In this document: piece after piece, positions 18,366-27,903 of the stretch | How the letters are laid out: every line of letters starts with the position of its first letter | How positions within the stretch are numbered: the first letter of the stretch is position 1 | Source of the DNA: Xanthomonas bonasiae | GTDB taxonomy: Bacteria; Pseudomonadota; Gammaproteobacteria; Xanthomonadales; Xanthomonadaceae | Length of the DNA stretch: 64,000 nucleotides | Reading direction: 5' to 3' | NCBI RefSeq assembly: GCF_017163705.1 | Contig: NZ_JAFIWB010000002.1 | Location: forward strand, 186,001 to 250,000 | Position numbers and translations under genes: made by a program | The notes under the pieces: model-generated | What the model saw: the letters and a program-made list of their open reading frames with translations, nothing else | What the model was told of the DNA's origin: nothing | Database searches by the model: none

Positions 18366-18887
18366 ATGAACCAAGACCACCCCGAATTCGATTCTGAACA
18401 CCTGTCCGAGGCGCAGCAGCCGGCGACCGATCCGCTGCAGGCGCAGATCGAGACGCTGCGCACCGAGCTGGCGCTGCTCAAGGCCGACGTGCTGCGCGAG
18501 CGCGCCGACCTGGAAAACCAGCGCAAGCGCATCGCCCGCGACGTCGAGCAGGCGCGCAAGTTCGCCAACGAGCGCCTGCTCGGCGACCTGCTGCCGGTGT
18601 TCGACAGCCTGGACGCCGGCCTGAGCGCCGCCGGCAGCGAACCCAGCCCGCTGCGCGACGGCCTGGAGCTGACCTACAAGCAGCTGCTCAAGGTCGCCGC
18701 CGACAACGGCCTGACCCTGCTCGACCCGACCGGGCAGCCGTTCAACCCGGAGCACCACCAGGCGATCAGCCAGGCCGAGGCCGACGGCGTCGCCCCCGGC
18801 CATGTGATCCAGGTGTTCCAGAAGGGCTACCTGCTCAACGAGCGCCTGCTGCGGCCGGCGCTCGTGGTGGTCGCCAAGCACGATTGA
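18366..18887 (+). CDS. grpE: Nucleotide exchange factor GrpE
   Basis: Co-chaperone that releases ADP from DnaK. The 173-residue protein has an acidic N-terminus, a long coiled coil (about 27-75, including [19 protein letters not shown]) and a beta-domain with [12 protein letters not shown] and [25 protein letters not shown], the family signature. It is the second gene of the heat-shock cluster, with its own sigma-32-like promoter upstream. Confidence 0.98.
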   Translation: MNQDHPEFDSEHLSEAQQPATDPLQAQIETLRTELALLKADVLRERADLENQRKRIARDVEQARKFANERLLGDLLPVFDSLDAGLSAAGSEPSPLRDGLELTYKQLLKVAADNGLTLLDPTGQPFNPEHHQAISQAEADGVAPGHVIQVFQKGYLLNERLLRPALVVVAKHD

Positions 18888-18955
18888 CGCGTGGCGCCGG
18901 CGGTGCGCGCCTGAATCGGGCGCGGCCGCGGCAGAACGCTAATTTGCGGTGATGG

Positions 18956-18983
18956 CTTGAATGACCTGCGGCCATCCCTATAT
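18956..18983 (+). promoter_or_regulatory. Sigma-32-like heat-shock promoter of dnaK
   Basis: CTTGAA at 18956-18961 and CCCTATAT at 18976-18983 are separated by 14 bases, a good fit to the sigma-32 consensus. The dnaK ATG lies 53 bases downstream, preceded by a CAGGAG ribosome-binding site. Confidence 0.75.
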
Positions 18984-19036
18984 CCGAACCAGACCCCGGC
19001 AGCGGCCGGACACCAGAAATTTTCAGGAGTCATCCA

Positions 19037-20956
19037 ATGGGCAAGATCATCGGCATCGACCTGGGCACGACCAACTCGTGCGTGGCGATCATGGACGGCG
19101 GCAAGGCCCGCGTCATCGAAAATTCCGAGGGCGACCGTACCACGCCCTCGATCGTCGCCTACACCAAGGACGGCGAAGTGCTGGTGGGCGCCTCGGCCAA
19201 GCGCCAGGCGGTCACCAATCCGAAGAACACCTTCTACGCGGTGAAGCGCCTGATCGGCCGCAAGTTCACCGACGCCGAAGTGCAGAAGGACATCGGCCTG
19301 GTGCCGTACGGCATCGTCCAGCACGATAACGGCGACGCCTGGGTGGCCACTGCCGACGGCCGCAAGCTGGCCTCGCAGGAAATCTCCGCCCAAGTGCTGG
19401 AGAAGATGAAGAAGACCGCCGAGGCGTTCCTGGGCGAGACCGTCACCGAGGCGGTCATCACCGTGCCGGCGTACTTCAACGACAGCCAGCGCCAGGCGAC
19501 CAAGGACGCCGGCCGCATCGCCGGCCTGGACGTCAAGCGCATCATCAACGAGCCGACCGCCGCGGCGCTGGCCTACGGCCTGGACAAGGGCCAGGGCGGC
19601 GATCGCAAGATCGCGGTGTACGACCTGGGCGGCGGCACCTTCGACGTGTCGATCATCGAGATCGCCAACGTCGACGGCGAGAAGCAGTTCGAAGTGCTGG
19701 CCACCAACGGCGACACCTTCCTGGGCGGCGAAGACTTCGACAAGCGCGTCATCGACTACCTGGTCGAGGAATTCAACAAGGACCAGGGCATCGACCTGCG
19801 CAAGGATCCGCTGGCGCTGCAGCGCCTGAAGGATGCGGCCGAGCGCGCCAAGATCGAGCTGTCGTCCTCGCAGCAGACCGAAGTCAACCTGCCGTACGTC
19901 ACCGCCGACGCGTCGGGCCCGAAGCACCTCAACATCAAGCTGACCCGGGCCAAGCTCGAGGCGCTGGTCGAGGACCTGGTCAAGCGCACCATCGAGCCGT
20001 GCCGCACCGCGCTCAACGACGCCGGCCTGCGCGCCAGCGACGTGACCGAGGTGATCCTGGTCGGCGGCCAGACCCGCATGCCGAAGGTGCAGCAGGCGGT
20101 GGCCGAGTTCTTCGGCAAGGATCCGCGCAAGGACGTCAACCCGGACGAAGCCGTGGCGCTGGGCGCGGCGATCCAGGGCGGCGTGCTGGCCGGCGACGTC
20201 AAGGACGTGCTGCTGCTCGACGTGACCCCGCTGAGCCTGGGCATCGAGACCCTGGGCGGCGTGTTCACCAAGATCATCGAGAAGAACACCACGATCCCGA
20301 CCAAGGCCTCGCAGACCTTCTCCACTGCCGAGGACAACCAGTCCGCGGTGACGGTGCACGTGCTGCAGGGCGAGCGCGAGCAGGCCCGCTACAACAAGTC
20401 GCTGGCCAAGTTCGACCTGTCCGGCATCGAGCCGGCGCCGCGCGGCCTGCCGCAGGTGGAGGTGTCCTTCGACATCGACGCCAACGGCATCCTGCACGTG
20501 TCGGCCAAGGACAAGAAGACCAACAAGGAACAGAAGGTCGAGATCAAGGCCGGCTCCGGCCTGTCGGACGACGAGATCCAGCGGATGGTCGCCGACGCGG
20601 AAGCCAACCGCGAGGAAGACAAGAAGTTCCATGAGCTGGTGCAGGCGCGCAACCAGGCCGACGGCCTGATCCACGCCACCCGCAGCGCGATCACCGAGCA
20701 CGGCAGCAAGGTCGGCGGCGACGTGATCGGCAAGGTCGAGTCGGCCCTGGCGGACCTGGAAACGGCGATGAAGGGCGACGACAAGGGCCAGATCGAGGCC
20801 AAGACCAAGGTGCTGGAAGAAGCCGGGCAGTCGCTGTACGCGGCGGCGGCCGCCGGCGAGCAGCCGGGCGCTGCGCCGGGCGGCGCGCAGGCCGCGGCCG
20901 GCGACGACGTGGTCGACGCCGAGTTCACCGAGGTCAAGGACGACAAGAAGGCGTGA
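19037..20956 (+). CDS. dnaK: Molecular chaperone DnaK (Hsp70)
   Basis: ATP-driven chaperone of 639 residues. The start [20 protein letters not shown] is the Hsp70 phosphate-loop motif. [32 protein letters not shown] and [14 protein letters not shown] complete the nucleotide-binding domain. The interdomain linker [13 protein letters not shown] and a substrate-binding beta domain follow. The lid ends in a Gly/Ala-rich stretch and a final acidic [17 protein letters not shown]. It follows grpE and has its own heat-shock promoter, so it can be expressed independently. Confidence 0.99.
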   Translation: MGKIIGIDLGTTNSCVAIMDGGKARVIENSEGDRTTPSIVAYTKDGEVLVGASAKRQAVTNPKNTFYAVKRLIGRKFTDAEVQKDIGLVPYGIVQHDNGDAWVATADGRKLASQEISAQVLEKMKKTAEAFLGETVTEAVITVPAYFNDSQRQATKDAGRIAGLDVKRIINEPTAAALAYGLDKGQGGDRKIAVYDLGGGTFDVSIIEIANVDGEKQFEVLATNGDTFLGGEDFDKRVIDYLVEEFNKDQGIDLRKDPLALQRLKDAAERAKIELSSSQQTEVNLPYVTADASGPKHLNIKLTRAKLEALVEDLVKRTIEPCRTALNDAGLRASDVTEVILVGGQTRMPKVQQAVAEFFGKDPRKDVNPDEAVALGAAIQGGVLAGDVKDVLLLDVTPLSLGIETLGGVFTKIIEKNTTIPTKASQTFSTAEDNQSAVTVHVLQGEREQARYNKSLAKFDLSGIEPAPRGLPQVEVSFDIDANGILHVSAKDKKTNKEQKVEIKAGSGLSDDEIQRMVADAEANREEDKKFHELVQARNQADGLIHATRSAITEHGSKVGGDVIGKVESALADLETAMKGDDKGQIEAKTKVLEEAGQSLYAAAAAGEQPGAAPGGAQAAAGDDVVDAEFTEVKDDKKA

Positions 20957-20979
20957 TCCAGGCTTAGGGAATCGGTTCT

Positions 20980-21018
20980 CGAAGGAGCGGTGCTCAGGCT
21001 CCGCTCCTTCGCCGTTTT
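20980..21018 (+). terminator. Rho-independent terminator after dnaK
   Basis: CGAAGGAGCGG (20980-20990) pairs perfectly with CCGCTCCTTCG (21001-21011) over a ten-base loop, followed by CCGTTTT. It lies between dnaK and dnaJ and probably attenuates, rather than abolishes, read-through, so dnaJ should be made at a lower level than dnaK. Confidence 0.85.
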
Positions 21019-21106
21019 AAGGTTCCCGGTTCCATCGCCGCTATGACTATCGCTACAGGATGCCCGTTTTGAACCATTCCCCATTCCCCATCGCCCATTC
21101 CCAGCC

Positions 21107-22246
21107 ATGAGCAAACGCGACTACTACGAAGTGCTGGGCGTGGCCCGTACCGCCAACGACGACGAGCTGAAGAAGGCCTATCGCCGTTGCGCGATGAAGT
21201 TCCACCCCGACCGCAATCCTGGCGACCACGCCGCCGAGGCGGCGTTCAAGGAGTGCAAGGAGGCCTACGAGGTCCTGTCCGACGGCAACAAGCGGCGCAT
21301 GTACGACGCGCACGGCCATGCCGCGTTCGAGCACGGCATGGGCGGCATGGGCGGCATGGGCGGTGCTGGCGGCCCGGACATGGGCGACATCTTCGGCGAC
21401 ATCTTCGGCAACATCTTCGGGGGCGCCGGCGGCGGTGGCGGCCGCGCGGCGCGGCGCGGCGCCGACATCGGCTACGTGCTGGAACTGGATCTGGAAGAGG
21501 CGGTGGCCGGGATCGAGCGGCGCATCGAGATTCCGACCCTGGGCGAATGCGAACACTGCCACGGCAGCGGCTCGGAAGACGGCAAGGTGGAGACCTGCAC
21601 GACCTGCCAGGGGCGCGGCCAGGTGCGGATCCAGCGCGGCATCTTCGCGATGCAGCAGAGCTGCCCGCATTGCGCCGGGCGCGGCCAGATCGTGCAGAAC
21701 CCGTGCGGTACCTGTCACGGCGCCGGTCGCGTCGAGGAAACCAAGGTGCTGTCGGTGAAGATTCCGCCCGGCGTGGACAACGGCGACCGCATCCGCCTGT
21801 CCGGCGAAGGTGAGGCCGGTCCGGCCGGCACCCCGCCTGGCGATCTGTATGTGGAAGTGCGGGTGCGCGAGCATGCGATCTTCCAGCGCGACGGCGACGA
21901 CCTGCACTGCGAAGTGCCGATCCGCATCTCTCAGGCCGCGCTCGGCGACACCGTGCGCGTGGCCACGCTGGGCGGCGAGGCCGAGATCCGCATTCCGGCC
22001 GAGACCCAGACCGGCAAGCTGTTCCGCTTGCGCGGCAAGGGCGTGCGTTCGGTGCGCAGCCGCAGCGAGGGCGACCTGTACTGCCGCGTGGTGGTGGAAA
22101 CCCCGGTCAATCTCACCGCCGACCAGCGCAAGCTGCTGGAGCAGTTCGAATCCACCTTCACCGGCGAGGACGCGCGCAAGCATTCGCCGAAGTCGGCCAC
22201 CTTCATCGACGGGGTGAAGGGGTTCTGGGACCGGATGACGTCGTAG
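21107..22246 (+). CDS. dnaJ: Co-chaperone DnaJ (Hsp40, class A)
   Basis: Stimulates DnaK ATPase and delivers substrates. The 379-residue protein has the J-domain with HPD at 33-35, a Gly/Met/Phe-rich linker containing repeats [10 protein letters not shown] and [12 protein letters not shown], then four zinc-finger CxxCxGxG motifs ([32 protein letters not shown]), and two C-terminal beta domains. The stop lies at the start of an unusual repeat, and the last 27 coding bases are copied imperfectly 279 bases downstream. Confidence 0.98.
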   Translation: MSKRDYYEVLGVARTANDDELKKAYRRCAMKFHPDRNPGDHAAEAAFKECKEAYEVLSDGNKRRMYDAHGHAAFEHGMGGMGGMGGAGGPDMGDIFGDIFGNIFGGAGGGGGRAARRGADIGYVLELDLEEAVAGIERRIEIPTLGECEHCHGSGSEDGKVETCTTCQGRGQVRIQRGIFAMQQSCPHCAGRGQIVQNPCGTCHGAGRVEETKVLSVKIPPGVDNGDRIRLSGEGEAGPAGTPPGDLYVEVRVREHAIFQRDGDDLHCEVPIRISQAALGDTVRVATLGGEAEIRIPAETQTGKLFRLRGKGVRSVRSRSEGDLYCRVVVETPVNLTADQRKLLEQFESTFTGEDARKHSPKSATFIDGVKGFWDRMTS

Positions 22247-22521
22247 AGCCGGGATTGGGGATTCGGGATTGGGGATTCGCAACGGCGGGTCCCTAGCGGC
22301 GGTCGCGAGTGCGTGGACCGATGGAAGAGGCACGTGCAGGGCGAGAGCCCGGTACGTGCCTTTTTCAGTTTTCTGGATTGCGATCGATTGCGTGCGAATC
22401 GAATGCCGGTTTCGGGAGGGATCGCCGCGGTGCTGCTGTCACCAATCCCCAATCCCGCATCCCAATCCCAGCCCTTGAACTACGGCAATGCACGGAAGGG
22501 GGTCTGGGACCGGATGACTTC
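22216..22521. repeat. Inverted-repeat element (copy 2) flanked by direct copies of the dnaJ 3' end
   Basis: The 27 bases at 22216-22242, ending dnaJ, recur at 22495-22521 with two mismatches (shared core TCTGGGACCGGATGAC). Between them lie a left arm with GGGATTGGGGATTC units and GGGGATTCGCAACGGCGGG (about 22252-22291) and a right arm CCAATCCCCAATCCC...CCCAATCCC (22442-22470). Bases 22248-22684 contain no gene otherwise. Confidence 0.65.
22328..22366 (+). terminator. Rho-independent terminator of the dnaJ transcript
   Basis: AGGCACGT (22328-22335) pairs perfectly with ACGTGCCT (22354-22361), enclosing an inner GGGC/GCCC stem, followed by TTTTTC. It sits inside the core of the inverted-repeat element downstream of dnaJ. 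Confidence 0.85.
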
Positions 22522-22684
22522 CTGATCCTTCCGCGCGGGCTGCGTCGGCACTATGCCCACGCGGCCGCGCTGGCGGCGCATCGCTAGCGTGCGCCGTCTG
22601 CGCCGCGTCACCCTGCGTGGCGCAGTCCGGCATGCGAACATGCCGCTACGCCGATCGCGGCGCATCTGGAGTGCAGGGTTCGCC

Positions 22685-24760
22685 ATGGACATCGGCCGTT
22701 CCGTTGTTGCCCGCCTTGCCGCGCTGCTGCTGTGCGCTTGCCTTGCGGCACCCGCGCTCGCCAGTTCCGATGCCGGTTGCGACTCCAGCCTGCTGCTGGA
22801 TTTCGGCGACTACAGCGGATGCCAGAACACCGTGGCGCTGGCGCCGGGCAGCGACACCCGGGTCAATCTGCTGCTGTTGATGCGCGATGGCGCCGCGCCG
22901 GCGGTGGCGCCTGCCAGCCCGCTCGAACCGGCGTTCACCTGGGAGGCGGCGGTGCAGGCGCTGCAACCGCCGGCGACCGATCAGGTCGCTGCTGCCGACG
23001 GGATGCTCGACGGCGAGGCGAACCGCTGCAACAGCAATGCGCGCGGCGGCAGCGAGTTCAACGAGGCGCTGAACGCGAACGCGCGCGTGCCGGCGGCGGA
23101 AAAAGCGCGCTTGGTCCAGGCGCGGCCGGCGCAGTGCCCGGACCAGCAAATCGCTGCGCCCGACGGCGTGTCGTCGGCCGCAGGCAGGGAATTCGCGCAG
23201 TACCTGCAGGCCGCCAGCGCGTTCTATGCCGGCGCCTTCGACGCGTCCGCGCAGGGCTTCGATACGCTGGCAAAGGCGGCCGACCCCTGGCTCCGGGAGA
23301 CGGCGCGCTACATGCTGGGGCGGGTCGCGCTCAACGCGGCGCAGGTCGATGGTTTCGACGAATACGGCGTGCAGCGCGATCCACCGCAGTTCGACCAGGC
23401 CGCGTTGGCGCGCGCCGAGCGGGGGTTCGCCGCGTACCTGCACGACTATCCGCAAGGACGCTACGCCGTATCTGCACGCGGATTGCTGCGGCGGGTGTAC
23501 TGGCTCGGTGGCGACACGCCGAAGCTGGCCGCCGAATACGAACGCTTGCTGCGCCTGCCCGCGGCGCAGCGCGGCCTGTCGGACCAGGAGCTGGCCCAGG
23601 AAATCGACAACAAGCTGCTGGCCAACGCCGCTCCCGCGGCGCTGACCACGCCGCTGCTGCTGGCCGTGGCCGATCTCAAGGCGATGCGCTCGGGCGATGG
23701 CAGCGATGGCCACGGACTGTCGCCGGCCGCGCTGGAGGCGCAACGGCCGCGCTTTGCCGGCGAGCCGGACCTGTTCGCGCTGCTGCTGTCCAGCTACCAG
23801 TACTACGTGGCGCGGTCGCCGGCGCAGGCGCTGCGCCTGCTGGATGCCGGCAAGGGGCCGGCCAAGCGCGGCAGCGTGGCCTTCGCCGCCGCCATGCTCA
23901 AGGGCTTGGCGCTGGAGGACACCGGGGCGCCGGACCTGGCGGCCTACTGGCGGCGCCTGCTGGACAGTGCCGAGCCGGCGCTGCAGCAACCGCTGGTGCA
24001 GCTGGCGCTGGCGCGGCGCCTGGAGCGCGACCGTGCGCTCGACCAGGCGTTCGCCGCGGATTCTCCGATCGTCAACCAAGCCATCCGCGACCAGTTGCTG
24101 ATCTACGCCGCCGGTGCCGACCTGCTGCGGCGTCGCGCGACGGCGACGGACGTGCCGGCGCACGAGCGCGAACTGGCCGCCTTCGTGTTGCTGTACAAGG
24201 AACTGTCGCGCGGCCAGGCCAAGGCCTTCCTGCAGGATCGCGTGCTGCTTGCCGACGTGCCGCACGACACCAGCGATCCCCGGCCCGGTCCTTACTGGTT
24301 GCCCCAGTCGTCGCCGCCGCTGGCGGTGTTCTCCGGCCCGTTCGAGCAGGGCGAGGATGCGTGTCCGGCGATCGAGGCGGTGGCAAAGACCTTGGCGTCT
24401 GCCCCCGCCGACGCCCATGCGCAGTTGTGCGTGGCCGAGTTCGTCCGGGTCATGAACTGGGATCACTTGCCGATCAACCTGCCACCGTCGGCCACCGAGC
24501 TCGGCGGAGCGCCGTCGCAGTTTCCCGGTCCCGCATATTTCCGTTTGCCGGTCTACCAGCGCGTCATCGATGCCGCGGATGTGCCTGCCAACGACAAGGC
24601 GTATGCGCTGTATCGCGCCATCAACTGCTACGCGCCCAGCGGGAACAACGGTTGCGGCGGCAAGGACGTGCCGGTGAGCGAGCGCAAGCGTTGGTTCCAG
24701 CGCCTGAAACGGGAGTTTCCGTCAACGGCCTGGGCGCAGGACCTGAAGTACTACTGGTGA
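22685..24760 (+). CDS. Secreted hypothetical protein, helical-repeat-like (691 aa)
   Basis: Function unknown. The start MDIGRSVVARLAALLLCACL begins a Sec signal with a probable cleavage after ALA-S; an AC near residue 19 makes a lipoprotein possible but less likely. The mature part is Ala/Leu-rich with many helix-forming stretches such as AASAFYAGAFDASAQGFDTLAKAAD and RYMLGRVALNAAQ, resembling TPR/Sel1-type repeats. Several Cys occur near both ends (DAGCDSS, YSGCQN, INCYAP, NNGCGGK), consistent with periplasmic disulfides. The stop overlaps a GTG that may start the DUF3142-like gene, so the two are likely coupled. Nothing obvious suggests enzyme activity. Confidence 0.75.
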   Translation: MDIGRSVVARLAALLLCACLAAPALASSDAGCDSSLLLDFGDYSGCQNTVALAPGSDTRVNLLLLMRDGAAPAVAPASPLEPAFTWEAAVQALQPPATDQVAAADGMLDGEANRCNSNARGGSEFNEALNANARVPAAEKARLVQARPAQCPDQQIAAPDGVSSAAGREFAQYLQAASAFYAGAFDASAQGFDTLAKAADPWLRETARYMLGRVALNAAQVDGFDEYGVQRDPPQFDQAALARAERGFAAYLHDYPQGRYAVSARGLLRRVYWLGGDTPKLAAEYERLLRLPAAQRGLSDQELAQEIDNKLLANAAPAALTTPLLLAVADLKAMRSGDGSDGHGLSPAALEAQRPRFAGEPDLFALLLSSYQYYVARSPAQALRLLDAGKGPAKRGSVAFAAAMLKGLALEDTGAPDLAAYWRRLLDSAEPALQQPLVQLALARRLERDRALDQAFAADSPIVNQAIRDQLLIYAAGADLLRRRATATDVPAHERELAAFVLLYKELSRGQAKAFLQDRVLLADVPHDTSDPRPGPYWLPQSSPPLAVFSGPFEQGEDACPAIEAVAKTLASAPADAHAQLCVAEFVRVMNWDHLPINLPPSATELGGAPSQFPGPAYFRLPVYQRVIDAADVPANDKAYALYRAINCYAPSGNNGCGGKDVPVSERKRWFQRLKREFPSTAWAQDLKYYW

Positions 24761-24768
24761 GCGGCGCC

Positions 24769-25476
24769 ATGCCCGGGCGCTGCGCCGTGCTGTTGGCGCT
24801 GTGCATGTCGATGGGCGCGGCGATCGCCGCACCGGTGGATGCGCGCCGCTACGATGCGTTTTGGCTCTGGGCCGGGGTGCGGCCGCAGCCGGTGCTGGCC
24901 AACGCGCGCCGCGTGTACCTGCTGCAGGCCGAGGTGCCGCTGGACGCCGGCGCGCCGGCACGACTGGTGGCGCAACGCGCCGCGCTGCCGCAGCTGCGCC
25001 ACTGCCAGGTGTGGATGGTGTTGCGGGTGGAACGCATCGACTGGACGCCGGCATTGTTCGAGGCGGTCCTGGTGCAGCTGCAGCGCTGGCATGCGGCCGG
25101 CAACGACGTGGTCGGCCTGCAGATCGATTTCGATGCCCGTACCCGCCACCTCGCGCAGTACGTGGCGTTCCTGCGCACGCTGCGTGCGCGCTTGCCGGCC
25201 GGCTACCAACTCGGCATCACCGGCCTGCTGGACTGGAGCGTCAACGGCCGCGCCGAGGCGCTGGCCGGATTGCGCGGCGTGGTCGACGAGGTGGTGCTGC
25301 AGATCTACCAGGGACGCGCGGTGATCCCCGACTATCCGGTCTATGTCGCCCGGCTCGGCAGGCTGCGGGTGCCGTTCCGCATCGGCCTGCTGCAGGATGG
25401 CGACTGGCAGCCGCCGCAGGGCCTGCAGGACAATCCGTGGTTCCGCGGCTACGTGGTGTTCCTGCGCAACCGCTGA
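24769..25476 (+). CDS. DUF3142-like secreted protein
   Basis: A 235-residue precursor with signal MPGRCAVLLALCMSMGAAIA, then PVDARRYDAFWLWAGVRPQP, which resembles the opening of DUF3142 proteins. The remainder looks like a TIM-barrel: QIDFDARTRHLAQYV, YQLGITGLLDWS and VVLQIYQGR sit where glycosidase-like proteins carry their strand ends. A GTG at 24757 overlapping the previous stop (GTGA) would add four residues and couple translation. The substrate is unknown; a carbohydrate-binding or glycosidase-like role is only a structural guess. It is followed by pdxY after 46 bases. Confidence 0.7.
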   Translation: MPGRCAVLLALCMSMGAAIAAPVDARRYDAFWLWAGVRPQPVLANARRVYLLQAEVPLDAGAPARLVAQRAALPQLRHCQVWMVLRVERIDWTPALFEAVLVQLQRWHAAGNDVVGLQIDFDARTRHLAQYVAFLRTLRARLPAGYQLGITGLLDWSVNGRAEALAGLRGVVDEVVLQIYQGRAVIPDYPVYVARLGRLRVPFRIGLLQDGDWQPPQGLQDNPWFRGYVVFLRNR

Positions 25477-25522
25477 GCGGTGCCGGTACGCCGCCGTCGC
25501 TGCCGCGGCCTAGAATGTGCGG

Positions 25523-26431
25523 ATGAACGCATCCACTGCCAGCCATCTCGTCCACGGCCGTCGCCAGCGTCCGGATGGACCGTCGCCGATCGACGTGATC
25601 TCGGTACAGTCGCAATTGGTCTACGGCCACGCCGGCAACAGCGCGGCGGTGCCGCCGTTGCGCGCGCTGGGCCTGCGCGTGGCCGAAGTCCCCACGACCT
25701 TGCTCAGCAACGCGCCGTTCTACGACACCTTGCGCGGCAAGGTGCTGCCGTCGGACTGGTTCGCCGATCTGCTGCTCGGCGCCAGCGAGCGCGGCTTGCC
25801 GCAGCGTGCGCGCATGGTGGTGTCCGGCTATTTCGGCAGCGTCGGCAACGGCACTGCGTTCGCCGACTGGCTCGACGCCACGCTGCCGCAGTGCCCGTCG
25901 CTGCGCTACTGCCTGGATCCGGTGATCGGCGATACGCATACCGGACCCTATGTCGAGCCGGGCTTGGAAGCGGTGTTCGCCGAACGCCTGTTGCCGCATG
26001 CGTGGCTGGTCACGCCGAATGCGTTCGAACTCGGCCGCCTGACCGGCCTGCCGGCGCTGGCGCAGGACGATGCCATCGCCGCAGCGCGCGTGCTGCTGGC
26101 GCGCGGGCCGCAGTGGGTGTTGGCGCACAGCGTCAGCGGCGACGCAGGCCAGCTGGTGACCCTGGCGGTGAGCCGCGAGGCGGTCTACCGCTGGTGCTCG
26201 CCGCTATTGCCGGTGGACGTGGCCGGCACCGGCGACGTGCTGATGGCGCTGCTGGTCGCGTTCCTGCTGCGCGGCGACGCGTTCGAGCTGGCGATCGGCC
26301 GCGCCGTCGCCGGCGTGCATGCGGCGCTGGAAGCGACCCTGGCCAGCGGCTACGAGGAACTGGATGTGCTCGCCGCCGCGCCCGCGGCGCTGGCCACGCC
26401 CCTGCGCTTCGCCGCCGAGCGCCTGGCGTGA
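25523..26431 (+). CDS. pdxY: Pyridoxal kinase PdxY
   Basis: Phosphorylates pyridoxal in the vitamin B6 salvage pathway. The 302-residue ribokinase-fold protein carries VISVQSQLVYGHAGNSAAV near the start (B6 substrate segment), DPVIGD near residue 133, TPNAFELGRLTG, and the ATP/anion-hole motif DVAGTGDVLMALL with catalytic Asp. There is a short low-complexity extension of about 20 residues at the N-terminus. Its stop overlaps the GTG start of the following gene (GTGA). Confidence 0.92.
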   Translation: MNASTASHLVHGRRQRPDGPSPIDVISVQSQLVYGHAGNSAAVPPLRALGLRVAEVPTTLLSNAPFYDTLRGKVLPSDWFADLLLGASERGLPQRARMVVSGYFGSVGNGTAFADWLDATLPQCPSLRYCLDPVIGDTHTGPYVEPGLEAVFAERLLPHAWLVTPNAFELGRLTGLPALAQDDAIAAARVLLARGPQWVLAHSVSGDAGQLVTLAVSREAVYRWCSPLLPVDVAGTGDVLMALLVAFLLRGDAFELAIGRAVAGVHAALEATLASGYEELDVLAAAPAALATPLRFAAERLA

Positions 26432-27540
26432 GCCTGCGCCCGGTCGTCGGCATCGTCGGCAGCGCCGGCGCCTATGGCCGCTGGCTGAGCCGGTTCTTCC
26501 GCGAGCGCATGCAGCTGGAGGTGGTCGGCCACGATCCGGCCGACCCGCAGTCGCTGGATCCCGATGCCGTGCTGCAGCGCGCGCAGGTGCTGATCTTCTC
26601 CGCGCCGATCCGGCACACGCCGGCGCTGATCGGCGACTACGTGCGCCGCGCCGCCGGGCGCGAACGCGAGCAACTGTGGCTGGACGTGACCTCGGTCAAG
26701 CGCGAGCCGGTGGCGGCGATGCTGGCGTCGCAGGCGGAAGTGGCCGGGCTGCATCCGATGACCGCGCCGCCGAAGTCGCCCACGCTCAAGGGCCGCGTGC
26801 TGGTGGTGTGCGAAGCGCGGTTGGCGCGTTGGAGCGAGTGGCTGCAACAGCTGTGCACGGCGCTGGAAGCCGAATGCGTGCGCAGCACGCCCGATCACCA
26901 CGACCAGGTGATGGCGCTGGTGCAGGCGATGGTGCACGCCAGCCACCTGGCCCAGGCCGGCGTGTTGCGCACGCACGCGCCGACGCTGGGGCCGCTGGAG
27001 GCATTGATGCCATACCGTTCGGCCTCGTTCGAACTGGATACCGCGATCATCGCGCGCATCCTGGCGTTGAATCCGGCGATCTACGAAGACATCCAGTTCG
27101 GCAATCCGCATGTCGGCGGCGTGCTCGATGGCTTGATCGCGCAACTGTCGCGGCTGCGCGACCAGGTGAGCCGTGGCGACGATGCGGCGCGTGCGCAATT
27201 CCGCGCCGATTTCCTCGACGCCAATCGCCAGGCGCTGGGCGCGGCGGCGATCGCGCACGGCAACTACAGCTACGAACGCGTCGGCTATCTGCTCGCGGAC
27301 CTGACCGAGCAATTGACGCTCAGCGTCTACCTGCCCGAAGACCGCGCCGGCTCGCTGCGAAGCTTGCTGTACGTGTTCGAGCGCCACGGCGTCAGCCTGG
27401 CCTCGATCCATTCCTCGCGCACGCCGGCCGGCGAACTGCATTTCCGCATCGGCTTCGACCCGGCCACCGTGGCGACGGCATTGGACGCCGCGGCGGCGGA
27501 GATCGACGCCAGCGGCATCGGCCGGGTGTTGCCGCGCTAG
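26428..27540 (+). CDS. Prephenate dehydrogenase with C-terminal ACT-like domain
   Basis: Converts prephenate to 4-hydroxyphenylpyruvate in tyrosine synthesis. The 370-residue protein starts with GTG (overlapping pdxY) and a nucleotide-binding loop GIVGSAGAYGRWLSRFF. LDVTSVKREPV, GLHPMTAPPKSPTLKG and VQAMVHASHLAQA follow the TyrA order, with catalytic His in the GLHPM segment. The last 75 residues, including LSVYLPEDRAGSLRSLLYVF, resemble an ACT regulatory domain, suggesting feedback control. No chorismate mutase domain is fused. Overlap with pdxY implies co-expression, linking PLP and aromatic amino-acid metabolism. Confidence 0.88.
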   Translation: MSLRPVVGIVGSAGAYGRWLSRFFRERMQLEVVGHDPADPQSLDPDAVLQRAQVLIFSAPIRHTPALIGDYVRRAAGREREQLWLDVTSVKREPVAAMLASQAEVAGLHPMTAPPKSPTLKGRVLVVCEARLARWSEWLQQLCTALEAECVRSTPDHHDQVMALVQAMVHASHLAQAGVLRTHAPTLGPLEALMPYRSASFELDTAIIARILALNPAIYEDIQFGNPHVGGVLDGLIAQLSRLRDQVSRGDDAARAQFRADFLDANRQALGAAAIAHGNYSYERVGYLLADLTEQLTLSVYLPEDRAGSLRSLLYVFERHGVSLASIHSSRTPAGELHFRIGFDPATVATALDAAAAEIDASGIGRVLPR

Positions 27541-27560
27541 TCCGGCGCAGACGGCCACCC

Positions 27561-27686
27561 TGTAGGAGCGGCTTCAGCCGCGACAGGCAGTGCCGATCAA
27601 GCGATGGGGTGTGGTCGGTGGGCAGCATGTTGCGCATGCATGTGCGTGGCCAGATAGTCACGGTCGCGGCTGAAGCCGCTCCTACA
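27561..27686. repeat. REPIN: two inverted GTAG-type hairpins
   Basis: TGTAGGAGCGGCTTCAGCCG plus CGAC at 27561-27584 is matched, without mismatch over 24 bases, by its complement at 27663-27686. A 78-base unique spacer separates them. This is the two-unit inverted arrangement called a REPIN. The whole interval 27541-27903 has no gene. Confidence 0.85.
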
Positions 27687-27903
27687 AGGGGTAGAGAGAA
27701 CACCCTGTAGCTGCAGCCGCACTTCATCCACAGGCGGTGTGGATGGAATGCGCGCAAACATGTGGATAAGTGTCTGCGCGCCTTGCTGGGCGGGCGTGTC
27801 AAGAGGCTTGGTCAATAATTGACCACTGGCCCGTCGCGCGTGCCGCGCACGAGGCGGACAGATCGCACTGCCGCTCGTCGTCGCTACGCGGCAGCGCGCG
27901 CGC

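Noticed and set aside
22313-22525. 70-residue open frame ending with the duplicated dnaJ tail
   Set aside because: Contains the terminator hairpin and simple repeats; only the last eight codons resemble dnaJ. Treated as a duplication scar.
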